A stretch of 64,000 bases of DNA from Medicago truncatula (taxonomy: Eukaryota > Streptophyta > Magnoliopsida > Fabales > Fabaceae). The DNA is taken from contig NC_053047.1 in assembly GCF_003473485.1 (NCBI RefSeq), positions 6,463,001 through 6,527,000 on the forward strand, read 5' to 3'. The notes under the pieces were generated by a model that worked only from the letters and a program-made list of their open reading frames with translations, was not told the DNA's origin and ran no database searches. Position 1 is the first letter of the stretch. Every line of letters begins with the position of its first letter. A program made the translations under genes and the position numbers. Shown here piece after piece: positions 1 to 10,563 of the stretch.

Positions 1-2
1 AT

Positions 3-122
3 GCATTGTTGGAGATGGTGGTTGCACTGGCAGTGTTAACTGAGGTTGTTGTTGTGGTTGTGGTGATGTTTCATAGGTTTTATAGGGTTTGGAGGGTTTT
101 GGTTTTCTGTTCAATGTTCTAA
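3..122 (+). CDS. Possible C-terminal end of a gene running in from the left edge
   Basis: A reading frame is open from the window edge to a TAA at 120-122. It encodes about 39 residues, very hydrophobic, with a run of valines followed by Arg-rich aromatic residues, as at the end of a membrane protein. There is no start in the window and I do not recognise the family. It could be a chance frame in GT-rich DNA. Confidence 0.18.
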   Translation, partial: ALLEMVVALAVLTEVVVVVVVMFHRFYRVWRVLVFCSMF

Positions 123-1195
123 TGCTAAGTTTTGTGGTTAATTTGTGTCTTAGTTTTTTCAACATTTGTGAGTTTGTTGACACGAAATTGTTTGTTATTG
201 CCAGATGTTTCACTAGATTTTCACTAGATGACAAAAATATTAAATCAACAGAAAAATTGTTAGTTTATGTTTAATTAATGACTTTAAGATCACCTAATCA
301 AATATGAAAATTTGATTATGATAGTTGAATATAGTGGTGGGGTTTTGGTGTTGAATTTTTGGATTAGGTTTGATGAATGATTGTAAATAAGAAGAATTGA
401 TCAAATGAATTATAAGATGGTTCAGCCGTTAGAGGTTAAAAAAGATTAAAACATGTATATAGATAAAACGAGTAATTGTCTCTTTAAAATTGTGGCACAT
501 TCATCTAAATCACGATGAACCATCTTGTTGAAACTTATTTGATTAGATGTTTGTTTGAAGATTCAAACCTATAATCAAAAAGACAATAAAATATACTTAA
601 GAGTTTATTAGCATGACAATTTGTAAGTCTGATTTGTATAATCAACCATAAGATAATGCTTGATTGATGTTTGATGAAGGATTTTAGAATAGTTTATTGG
701 GTTGGAGAGCAACAAGATGATGAGGGTGTTTATTTTTGGGTTGTGGGTGGAGACTTGAATGAATTTGATGAATTAAATTATGGTGGGGATGTCGTGTAAG
801 AGTAAGGAAGATAAAAAATATGATTGATGTTGAAGGAATATGGTATCATAGGCAAACAAGGTATGTGAATGTGTCCCCTCAAAAAAAAAAAAAAAAAGGT
901 ATGTGAATGTGACCATATCAAGAAAGACACCTGAGGATAACTTTGTACAAGAACGTTCAAGGAAGGGATGGCATGATGATGAGTAGTTAGAATTTTTTGA
1001 GATGTGACTTGTCAAGTAAGTGAGAACATGAAGGGATAAAAATATACTTGGAACTCTTTGCAGTTAAGGAATTAAGAGCTAAGGAAAGGGAAATAGATCA
1101 ACACACGGTTTGTGATAGAGAGTGTGGTGGGGACGGGTGTGGATAGAAATATGAAAGTTGGTTTTGGTCAAAAAGGGAAAATATAAAATTGAAAA
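123..1195. other. AT-rich intergenic DNA
   Basis: No gene or family is recognised here. Short open frames occur on both strands, but none has family resemblance or codon structure. A poly-A run lies near 881-897. Confidence 0.5.
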
Positions 1196-2341
1196 GAGTA
1201 AATAGTCACTTTGATCCTGACTTTGCACCTCGTTGTTATAAATGTCACTGACTCATGATTAAATATAAAGTTGTCCTTGAATATGAACTTTGATTATCAG
1301 TTTAGTCCCAGACGTTATCATGTTTATCATCTAATTCCCTCATTGTTCAAAAACAATTCCCTTTTTTATTGTTGTTAATTAGTGGAGATTTGTGGTAAGA
1401 AAGGAACATACTAAACATCAAATCTTTTGTGTTGCCAATCAAATAGGTTTAATTTATATGGTGTGGACTATTATAATTAATAGTATGTCTCATGTCAAAT
1501 GCCTCCATACTTTGGTTTAACTAAACATAATAGAAAATAGCTTCAACCATAACTTACTTTCTACTAAAACTCATTTATCAAACATGCATGTAGAAACATA
1601 CTAATCAGCTTCACTGTACTTACACTATAGAACGAGAGAAAAATTATACTTTTTGAAAATGAGGAGTAAAATATGGTGATTTCTTATAAACATTACAATT
1701 CATTACAATACAAAGAATTAACAACAACAACAATAAAAAAAAAAGGCTAAAATATGGTTTTAGTCCCTGCAAATATGCTTTGTTTTGGTTTTAGTCCCTG
1801 TGAAAAAAAAAATTGTTTTTGGTCCCTGCAAAATTTTTTGTTTTTTAAAATAGTCCCTCCAGGGACTATTTTAAAAAACAAAATATTTTGCAGGGACCTT
1901 TTTAAAAAACAAAATATTTTGCAGGGACCAAAAACTACAAAATTGGTTCAGTCATCATGTGTCACGTATGCAAATCATCACAAAAATGGGGTCAGGGACT
2001 ATTTTAAAAAACAAAAAATTTTGCAGGGACCAAAAACAATTTTTTTTTTTTTACAGGGACTAAAACCATATTTTAGCCTAAAAAAAATTGATATTTTGAA
2101 CAAAAGAAGGAATTAGATGAGATTTAGGGATTCGAAGATTAAATTCGGGATTTAGGGATTTGAGATTATATTGATTTTTGGTTCAAGAACCAAATTGATC
2201 ATTTTCTACTTTCACTTTAATCCATGTGCACCTCATGCACAACATAAGTGCACATTCAGAGACTATTTTGTATTTAATCATGAGTCAGGGACCTTTGTGA
2301 CAGCGATATGCAGAGTCAAAGAACAAAGTGACCATTTACTC
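1196..2341. mobile_element. Nonautonomous MULE-like element (outer element of a nest)
   Basis: The two ends are inverted copies of each other over about 100 bp. The left end (1196 to about 1300) starts GAGTAAATAGTCACTTTG, and the right end read on the other strand starts GAGTAAATGGTCACTTTG. Both then carry a shared stretch containing ACTCATGATTAAATA. Flanking 9-bp direct repeats are AATTGAAAA (1187-1195) and AATTGAGAA (2342-2350), with one mismatch. A 9-bp duplication is typical of Mutator-like elements. No transposase is seen. A second element is nested at 1745-2078. Confidence 0.65.
1745..2078. mobile_element. MITE with long inverted ends, nested in the 1196-2341 element
   Basis: Both ends read GGCTAAAATATGGTTTTAGT inward, and the interior repeats TTTTGCAGGGACC-like modules in both orientations. 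The flanks are T plus 10 A on the left (1734-1744) and T plus 8 A on the right (2079-2087). This fits a 9-bp duplication of TAAAAAAAA with slippage in the A-run. The long open frame across this region is produced by the repeat and is not a gene. It is probably MULE-derived. Confidence 0.7.
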
Positions 2342-3221
2342 AATTGAGAATTTGGGTTATTTCTACCTTTATTAACACAATTTTTTTTTCTCAAATTTGC
2401 TTTTTTTTTTTTCAGCATAATTGTATATTTGGTATTTTGTGTTTATCTTATGTTTTAAGTTGGTCACAAGTTTCAAATTAATCTAAAATGTTATTATATT
2501 AGAATAAAGTATCTTCTGTTACATGTTAGTAAAATTAACACTCTTTAGAAAAAAAAGTCAAACTAAAACAAATCAATAAAAACATAAAATAGTTTCAAAA
2601 AATAAACCCACCTAAAATGTTGTTTCATTTACTACCATTTCTCTTTCCTTTTTACTTTATTTTATTTGCATTAACAGCATTTTTAAATGAAATGTCATAT
2701 GATCTCAAGAAGTAGAATGATCAATGTCCAAGAAATAATTTTAAAATCTCCTAAAAACTTCAAATTAAATATGCTATATCGCTATTTTCAAGTTAAAAAA
2801 AATATGAAATAGAGACAAAAACTAAGTGATTTTAAAATAAGATGACCAATATCAAGAGTAAGAGAAAGTAAGGAGACCAAAGTTATAATTAAGTTTTTTT
2901 TTTTCTTTTAACTTATCCTCTTAACCAATCAAAGCGTATACACAGTTTTCATTTGTCGAGTAAAATGAGAATAAAACGTCATGTTAACTTATGCCTTAAG
3001 GGCATATGTTAAAGAACCGAAAATGAGCAACTTTGCATTGAAAAACATGATAATTTAATTTTTAAGAAGTTGACTGCACGACTTTTAATAAATATATTTC
3101 TATAATGAATTCCTTAACATATGCCATTGAGGGTACAAGTTAGCATTTAACGAGAATAAATTATCTTATGTGACTGAGGTTAGTTATTCTCTTTCAATTA
3201 GATTTTCTTCATATACAAGTG
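2342..3221. other. AT-rich intergenic DNA
   Basis: No recognisable gene or element. There are poly-T and poly-A runs near 2400 and 2896. Confidence 0.4.
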
Positions 3222-3920
3222 TTAGAGATCGAAGCTTTGACCGCTTATCAGTTGGACATTGTTTATTTCGACTAGATTTTTGAAGTGTTTATTTCGACAT
3301 GAGAAATGACAGTTGAAGAATAAACATACATAAATAGTCTAAGAGGTGTTTCATTTCGACTAGGTGGAAGTCACGATTGCAAAATTTTCTAACTCCTAAG
3401 ATAGAAGCCTGATAATTTCGACAACAAAAAGTTCAAGTCTCTCTATGAAGGGAAGATCAAAGGTCTAGGCACGTGGAAAGCAAGTCAAAGTTGTCGAAAA
3501 GATTTAGTTTTTAGCCGTTGACTTATCAGTTATTTCTTTGGTGTATATATAGTAGTTTTTCATAGGAAAAAAGGGTCACAAATCATTCTAATTTTTTTTT
3601 TCAAAACTCAAAGTACCCAAACGTAGAGCGAAATGAGTAACAAAATGTATGTATAGTAATTTGATGAACCATCTTTACTTGATGCAATGCAATTTATCTT
3701 TCTTTAAGTTTCTTTGTCTTTAAAATTCTAAGTTTTTTAGTTTTTAATCTTCAGACGCATTGTTTCATTCCTATCGAAAGACAATTCTCTTTATCATACA
3801 ACAATTATCTTCATCTTGTTCATAAGCAAACTCATGAATATGATAAACATTTATACATTCCTAGAAAATCATTGCACAACATATTCTTAGATTTATAGCT
3901 TGATCCTGCAAGTAACAATT
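3222..3920 (+). mobile_element. LTR-like fragment, possibly Ty1/copia-type fossil
   Basis: The segment starts TGTTAGAG and can be read as ending near TAACA. It contains repeated TTTCGAC motifs and a TATA-like TATATATAG at about 3544. This layout resembles plant copia LTR promoters. I found no matching target duplication, so the borders and the family are uncertain. Confidence 0.3.
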
Positions 3921-4025
3921 TAAAACTAGTCTTATTGTTTACCAATAAATAAACATGTTCATTAAAAAAAAAAATATCTTAACGAGGTTGTATCTAATCT
4001 AAAATAAACTTTCAAAAGTATAGTA

Positions 4026-4119
4026 TTTTTTTTTTTTTGGGTGGTGGCCAGGATTCAAACCCCGAAACTTACATATATTATGCATTGTCTTTATCAACTG
4101 AGTTAAGCTCACGGAGACA
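4026..4119 (-). mobile_element. SINE-like element (tRNA-derived)
   Basis: On the minus strand it starts with a GAGCTTAACTCAGTTG A-box-like motif, carries a GGTTTGAATCC B-box-like motif (4051-4061) and ends in an A-tail (T-run at 4026-4038 on the plus strand). The same layout recurs at about 25252, 51249, 51544 and 57165. Confidence 0.55.
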
Positions 4120-5417
4120 ATATTTTGTTTTTTTTTTTTGGGAAATCATAATATTAATTGTTAAATCAAACCAGCCTGGCCTTTTATGTTAGGATAATGA
4201 ATTATGTTATTTTGGTTCCATTGAGAAAACGGTTTCTAGACATGGTCACATTTACGTAACTTCATTGCCCAAAGTTCCTTTCCCTTAAACTTCAACTAAT
4301 CCATTCAATTCTCTTTACTCTCACACTTCCTTCATGTCATGCTCCATAAATTCCTCCTAATAATCATATTCTATTTTCCATCAATAAACCAAAATCAAAT
4401 CATTCCCCACATAACTTGTGCTAAAATTTTGTATCCAAAAAACCAGTAGTATGTTGCCACCTCAACAACCATCCAATAAAACATCATTCCAATAAACAAA
4501 ACTCAAACCTCATAATCCTATCAAAATGGATTCCCTACATTTGGAAAATTTACATTCATGTAGTCCCTCTTCATTGGTGACCGTTGAATTTAAGTCCAAC
4601 AATTCATAAAACTACAAATTTTGATTATTTTTCTTAAAAACTTAATACACAGTATAAAATTTGAATTTCCGTTTCACCGATGTGTTAACGGCGTGAATTT
4701 ATAGTATCTTAACAACGGGGTCGGGGAGCATTTGATCTCAATCCTATTGACAACAATATTATACTTAACACGATTATCTATCGAGAAGTCAAGTTCTACA
4801 ATGAACTACATTGATCAATACTTAAAAATCGACTGAAATTTCAACGATAATAATTGGTTCTCCAAAGTAGAAGTTCACAAACCTCCTTGTTATAACATCT
4901 AAGATAGTTATTTGATCGATATCAGGCAAAAAAAAAATATACATATATATGTACGTGCCTCAAAACTCAAATCATATTTGTTTTTTTCTTGTTTATATTA
5001 ATCTAACATTGATCATATGCCCTTATCAATCGTGAGTGCAAAGAGTACCGTAAATTTTTACTTTTAAAGTGTTTTTTTTTTTCATTTAAATTGAAATGAT
5101 GAATAAATATCATGCGCACATACATCATAAAATTGCAGCATCCAGGTTAGAACCCCAAACCGGTGTCTCGTGTCGCTAAATTGCCAAAACAACAAACTGT
5201 GAGACCTACTTTTAAAGGGTAGGTTAATTGTCATTGATGTTTTGAGAAATTTTCAAGTATTAGCCTATCGTGTACCCTAAAACTTGCCTAAGATTGAGTA
5301 GTATCTAATGCTGAAAATACTAAGAATCTAACACAAAAATTGCACTCACCACATACCTTAAAAAACTATAAAACCACAATCATAATTAAGACATTCATCA
5401 TTATCCTATCAGCTGCA
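4120..5417. other. Intergenic DNA upstream of the first GH81 gene
   Basis: No gene is recognised. The last stretch holds the likely promoter of the gene at 5418. Confidence 0.45.
5366..5374 (+). promoter_or_regulatory. TATA-like box of GH81 gene G1
   Basis: CTATAAAAC lies about 45 bp before the ATG at 5418. The same CTATAAAAC word lies upstream of the related gene G3 on the minus strand (about 28775). It falls downstream of the in-frame TTG at 5340, which argues against translation starting there. Confidence 0.45.
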
Positions 5418-7427
5418 ATGCCTAACAACAAAGAGAATAGTTCCTTTCTATTCCCACAGATACAATCCACTGTTCTCCCTGACCCCTCCAAATTCTTCTC
5501 ACCAAATTTGCTATCCACACCCCTCCCTACAAACTCTTTCTTCCAAAACATTGTCCTAAAAAATGGTGACCAACCTGAATACATTCATCCTTACCTCATC
5601 AAATCATCAAACTCATCACTTTCTGTTTCTTACCCTTTTCACCACTTCAATTCAGCTTTCATATACCAAGTTTTCAATGCTGATCTCACCATAACTTCTA
5701 TAGAACAGAAAACCAATCAAACTTCCAATGAAAAACACATAGTCTCTTCCTATAGTGATCTCAGTGTCACCTTGGACATGCCTTCTACAAATATGAGTTT
5801 CTTCCTTGTTAGAGGAAGTCCCTTTCTGACTGTTTCTGTAACAAAACCAACACCTCTTTCCATTTCCACCATTCATGCCATTCTTTCCTTCTCTTCAAAT
5901 GAAAACCTTACCAAATTCACCTTTCATCTTAACAATGATCAAACATGGATCCTATACGCTTCCTCGCCGATCAAGCTAAGTCATGAACTTTCTGAGATCA
6001 CTTCTGAGGCCTTTTCCGGCATGATTCGGATAGCTTTGTTGCCGGATTCCAATTCAAAAAACGAAGATGTCCTTGATAAGTACAGTTCTTGTTACCCTTT
6101 GTCAGGTGAAGCTATGCTCAAAGAACCGTTTAGTGTTGAGTATAAGTTTGAGAAGAAAGGTTCAGGTGATTTACTGATGTTAGCACACCCTCTTCATCTC
6201 CAGCTTATGTCTAAAAGTGATTCCAATGCTACCTTTTTGAGGGATTTTAAGTATAAAAGCATTGATGGTGAACTTGTTGGAGTTGTTGGTGATTCATGGC
6301 TTTTGAAAACAGATCCTGTTTCTATTACTTGGCATTCAAGCAAAGGTGTAAAAGAAGAATCACATGACGAAATTGTTTCAGCTCTTTCAAAAGATGTTGA
6401 GAGTCTAAAGTCATCACCGATAACAACAGCATCATCTTACTTTTATGGAAAATTGATAGCAAGGGCTGCGAGGTTAGCATTGATAGCCGAAGAGGTGAAT
6501 TACCTTGATGCAATTCCAATTGTGAAGAAATATTTGAAGGAATCCACCGAGCCTTGGCTCGATGGAACATTTAATGGAAATGGATTTCTCTATGATAAAA
6601 AATGGGGAGGTATTATAACCAAACAAGGTTCTACTGATACCGGTGCTGATTTCGGGTTCGGAATTTATAATGATCATCATTATCATTTAGGTTACTTTCT
6701 CTATGGAATTGCAGTGCTTGCTAAGATTGATCCAGTTTGGGGTAAGAAATATAAGCCTCAAGCCTATGCACTCATGGAAGATTTTATGACCTTGAGCAAA
6801 AACTCGAATTCAAATTATACTCCTTTAAGGTGTTTTGATCTTTACAAACTGCATTCTTGGGCCGGAGGGTTAACCGAGTTTGCGGATGGAAGAAACCAAG
6901 AGAGTACTAGTGAAGCCGTGAATGCATACTATTCTGCAGCGTTGATCGGTATGGCATATAACGATGCAGAACTCACAGCGAATGCATCGACACTTACATC
7001 ATTGGAAATTCTTGCTGCTAAAATGTGGTGGCATGTAAAAGAAGGAGAGAATCTCTATGAGGAAGATTTTACAAAAGAGAATAGGATGATGGGAGTTCTA
7101 TGGTCTAACAAGAGAGACAGTGGATTATGGTTTGCTCCGGCTGCATGGAAAGAATGTAGGCTTGGAATTCAGCTCCTACCATTGATTCCTATTTCTGAAG
7201 TTTTGTTTTCAGATGTTGATTATGTGAAGGAACTTGTGGAGTGGACATTGCTTGCTTTAAATAGGGAAGGTGTTGAAGAAGGATGGAAAGGTTTTGTCTA
7301 TGCATTGCAAGGAATTTATGATAATGAAAGTGGATTGAAGAATATAAAAAGTTTGAATAGATTTGATGATGGAAATTCATTGACTAATCTCTTATGGTGG
7401 ATTCATAGCAGAAGTGATAAAGTGTAG
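5418..7427 (+). CDS. GH81 endo-1,3-beta-glucanase / beta-glucan-binding protein homolog (G1)
   Basis: A single open exon of 669 residues. It resembles plant GH81 proteins, which hydrolyse beta-1,3-glucans with inversion and include the soybean glucan elicitor-binding protein. The N-terminal half should be the beta-sandwich, starting with the DPSKFFSPNLLSTPLPTNSF signature. The C-terminal half is the alpha-barrel, ending in TNLLWWIHSR. The presumed catalytic residues are all present: Asp419 in YNDHHYHLGYF, and Glu495 and Glu499 in QESTSEA. The 76-residue plus 4-residue spacing fits the family. There is no signal peptide, as in soybean GBP. ATG 5418 is preferred because the frame upstream begins only with TTG at 5340, and the first residues from 5418 match the paralogs. 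It is probably active. Confidence 0.93.
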   Translation: MPNNKENSSFLFPQIQSTVLPDPSKFFSPNLLSTPLPTNSFFQNIVLKNGDQPEYIHPYLIKSSNSSLSVSYPFHHFNSAFIYQVFNADLTITSIEQKTNQTSNEKHIVSSYSDLSVTLDMPSTNMSFFLVRGSPFLTVSVTKPTPLSISTIHAILSFSSNENLTKFTFHLNNDQTWILYASSPIKLSHELSEITSEAFSGMIRIALLPDSNSKNEDVLDKYSSCYPLSGEAMLKEPFSVEYKFEKKGSGDLLMLAHPLHLQLMSKSDSNATFLRDFKYKSIDGELVGVVGDSWLLKTDPVSITWHSSKGVKEESHDEIVSALSKDVESLKSSPITTASSYFYGKLIARAARLALIAEEVNYLDAIPIVKKYLKESTEPWLDGTFNGNGFLYDKKWGGIITKQGSTDTGADFGFGIYNDHHYHLGYFLYGIAVLAKIDPVWGKKYKPQAYALMEDFMTLSKNSNSNYTPLRCFDLYKLHSWAGGLTEFADGRNQESTSEAVNAYYSAALIGMAYNDAELTANASTLTSLEILAAKMWWHVKEGENLYEEDFTKENRMMGVLWSNKRDSGLWFAPAAWKECRLGIQLLPLIPISEVLFSDVDYVKELVEWTLLALNREGVEEGWKGFVYALQGIYDNESGLKNIKSLNRFDDGNSLTNLLWWIHSRSDKV

Positions 7428-8280
7428 AATTTTTTTTTATTGTTTATGATTTCAAATAAAACATTAAAAATAAAATAAGTTATGAACTTGTAATAATTCT
7501 TGCATTATAGCTATTTCTGTTAACAATTTCTCTGTAAATAAAGTCTGTTGTGTAGACTTATGAATTTATTATATGTTTTTCTACCTATTTCTGCACTTCA
7601 TTTTTGCTTTATATGTTATTGACATTTTCATTTTTAAAATTAACCTCTAAAGTTTGAAGGTTTATGACTTAGAAAAACTTTAAGCGTGTTATCAAAGGTT
7701 AAAAGAAAAAGACTTTTTCAAATACTTTGAGGTAATGTAATTAATGTTTTGAGGGAATTCGAATACTTTAAGGTAAATAATGCATAATGATTTTTCTAGC
7801 TTTCACTTTCCAAATTTCTATCTTACAAGGCACTCTAAATTAAACAGCATTACTTTAAAGTTCCTTAATGTACTTAGCTCCAACAACTTCTAATTTAATA
7901 ATATAAGTAAGTTCTAAGAAGATTAGTGTATGAAAACAGCTTAATCAGATTGTCTACTTTGATCTCATGATCTTATGCTTGTTCCTTTTGATACTGTCTA
8001 TTATTAGTAAATAAAGGTCTAGTCATCTACCAAACCAAAAATACAAGGGCTGTAACATTTTACCACTGCTTTTCTAGCATTTTAGGAGCAAATATAATAA
8101 TTATCTTTCTTAGGAACTACATTTGAATTTTAATGAAACAAATAAACAGAACTATAGAAAATATATAATCGTTCAAAATTTGTGACCCTTCAACATATGC
8201 TACTAACAACAATCAAACATTCATGACCTATAAACTAGTTAAGGGAAGTTTAACTAAGCTATAAACTTTCACAAATTATT
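7428..8280. other. 3' flank of G1, similar to the 3' flank of G2
   Basis: Holds the G1 3' untranslated region. From about 7575 it resembles 17450-17620, including a shared stretch around CATTTTTAAAATTAACCTC. The G1-side copy is longer. The final part, AACTTTCACAAATTATT, matches the G2 side base for base and marks the edge of the empty-site junction at 8280. Confidence 0.55.
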
Positions 8281-8555
8281 GAATGTTTGAGAAGCTGTCT
8301 ATATGTTAATGGGTTTGTGAACTGAATTTTTCTCAAACATGTTAATGAAAGAAGAAAGTGTGGGAGTAAAGAGGATTGAACACAGATTAAAGTTTAAGGG
8401 AAGTGAAAAATATAATACAATGGGCCAGATTGCTAAGGTACTTGAAGGATATCATATTAATAAACAAAACCTCTGAATCATAGATCATAAAACTTTATGT
8501 GTACACAATGCTATGAGTAAAAAAAAATATGTGTACACAATATAAAACAAAGGTT
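8281..8555 (-). other. Relic of a GH81 upstream (promoter-side) region with no gene attached
   Basis: Closely resembles 20074-20340, which lies upstream of G2. Shared landmarks include GAAGTGTGGGAGTAAAGA, TACTTGAAGGATAT and AACTTTATGTGTAC in the same order. A weaker match lies upstream of G3 at 29235-29300. In this copy the block joins directly to the G2-like 3' flank at about 8280 with no coding sequence between. Confidence 0.6.
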
Positions 8556-8739
8556 TGACAATGATTTTAATCCCACAAATTTATCTTTTTTTTTTTTTTT
8601 TTAACTTTTAGTCTTTATAATTTATTTATTTATTTTTAAAATTTTAGTCTTTGCAAATATACCATATTTTGATTTTAGTCTTTGGTATTTTGTTTTAGTC
8701 ATTCCAAAATTAGTTGATGTTGAAATTGACCAAAACAAT

Positions 8740-8930
8740 GAAAAAAAAGAAGCAATGTTGCCAATTTTATAAGTGGGTAATATATGTCTTATATCGGATG
8801 AAAAAGTGAATGTTGAACACTTTGTGAGAGGACACATAAACCTAACGCTTTAAGGTTTTAAGTAAAAGTGTGGTGTCTTTCTCTCTCTCACTTGTATATG
8901 ATTGTTCAAGACATGTGATGATCCCTCAAC
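8740..8930. repeat. Dispersed repeat, copy 1 (partner near 20600-20740)
   Basis: Shares with 20600-20740 a stretch containing GACACATAAACC, then CGCTTTAAGGTTTT or TGCTTTAAGGTTTT, then a GTGTC or ACGTC motif and CACTT. The family is not recognised, and it may derive from an LTR end. The DNA just before it (8570-8720) holds TTTTAGTCTTT repeats like one end of a MITE. Confidence 0.4.
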
Positions 8931-9177
8931 CCTCTCATATCTCAACAAGTTAAAAAAAACAAAGAAGAAAATGTCTTTTTTCCACTCTCCTACATTCTCA
9001 CATACTTTGTTTTCCATTCTAAAATTCAAAAAGTTTATTCGTATTTTTTGCGAAAAATAAGTAGGGTGGAATAAGAAACGTTCAACAAAATTATTCAAGA
9101 TATTAGTAACTTTTTTGTTTGAGCCAGTGCATTAAATTGTAAGCCCAAAAAAACTTACATTTGGCCTGAATATAATT

Positions 9178-10212
9178 GGGGTGTATTGAATTGAGATTTT
9201 AAAAGACTGTTTTGATAGAAAAAATCTTGAAGATTTTAAAAGACTTTGTTGGATTGTATTGATTTTGTGGGATTTTAAAAGACTTTTTTTGAAAGACTTT
9301 TTACAATCAAGATTCTTTGCAAAATTTTAATGGATTCATGATATAGATTTTAAAGGATTTTAATGGATTTTTAAGATTTTAAAAGGGTCAATAAATTTAA
9401 AGATACAGAACAGACCAAAAAATCTCAAAAACAAAAGTACAGTTATAAATCAACTGAAAAAAAAAACATTGAACCAATGAGTGTAATATTTCTTAAAAAA
9501 AAAAGACTATTAGATAATATACTACTATTTCTGGACATATGATATCAAAATAAATAGACCTAAAAATAAGTTATGTTAGTTTATTGATTATAATAATTTG
9601 ATTGAAAAATGCAAGTAGAAAAATTATTATAATATCAATGAACGTAAAGTTGTGATTTTTATAATAATTTAATATATAGGTAGATGGTAAATTAACCACA
9701 AGATTATAACGTTCTTTTTTTTAATAACGTAAAAGTTATGTTAAGAAAAGTGCAAGTTATAGGCATGATGATTTCGACAATAATATATAACATGGCATTG
9801 TTACAGTAGAACAGAAAAGAATTTGGAAGAAACGTAAAAAAAAAATATATATGAATTTGAAAGAGTATTACAAAATCTCAAGGCTATGTGTGGGAGACAG
9901 AAAAGTCTCAAGGCTAGGTGTGAGATTGTTAGTAGATACATTTTACACTAAACAATCTCACAAAATCCATTACTCACAACAATCCATTAAAATCCGTAGA
10001 GTTTTGAATACTAGTAGACAATTTTTAAGTTATGCAAAATCTCAATTGAATACCACTGGATTTTATTGGACTCATTAAAAAATCTTGAAAATCCTAATTG
10101 AATACCACAAAAATGTTTTACATTTCTTAAAAATCTTAATTGAATACTGCAAGACTTTTATAAAACAAAACAGTCTTTTAAAATCCATTGAAATTTCAAT
10201 CCAATACACCCC
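9178..10212. mobile_element. About 1 kb element with long, internally repeated inverted ends
   Basis: The left end reads GGGGTGTATTGAATTGAGAT, and the right end read inward is GGGGTGTATTGGATTGAAAT. Both are followed by repeated TTTTAAAAGACT modules over 150 bp or more. No transposase is seen. I could not find a clean target duplication, so the superfamily (MULE-like or other) is undetermined. Open frames inside do not look coding. Confidence 0.6.
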
Positions 10213-10563
10213 CTTAAATTAACTTTGTTCACACATTTCACATTTACTAAACCCTAATTCTCGTTTGTTACTTGCCGTCAGCTTCTTTCTACTCTCAAAT
10301 ATACAGATCTCATGCACCTTCTTCAGCTTTGCCTTGGCCAGAGCTTCTGCTTCGTTGCCATAACTTCAACACCATGACTTATATTTGTGCTTGCTTATGA
10401 CCGTGATTTCCTTGATTAATTAGGTAATAATTTTCTAAACTTTTTGAAGTTAATGTCTCTCATGTTTATTAACTACATGTTTCCAAACAAACTGAAATAT
10501 TATGTGTGTCATATGTTGTACAAATTTATAAAAACATAACAAGTTCCTATTGGTTAAATCATT
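10213..10563. other. Leader-like sequence before the tandem triplication
   Basis: Contains AAACCCTAATTCTCG and a CT-rich stretch like a plant 5' untranslated region, but no supported coding exon follows. Confidence 0.3.

Noticed and set aside
1754-2116. 120-codon open frame
   Set aside because: It lies across the palindromic MITE at 1745-2078, and the repeats create the open frame.
3222-3920. Complete solo LTR
   Set aside because: TGTTA...TAACA ends can be drawn, but the 5-bp flanks do not match, so the borders are not supported.
5340-5417. N-terminal extension of 26 residues on G1
   Set aside because: The frame there begins with TTG, a TATA-like box lies inside it, and no paralog has such an extension.
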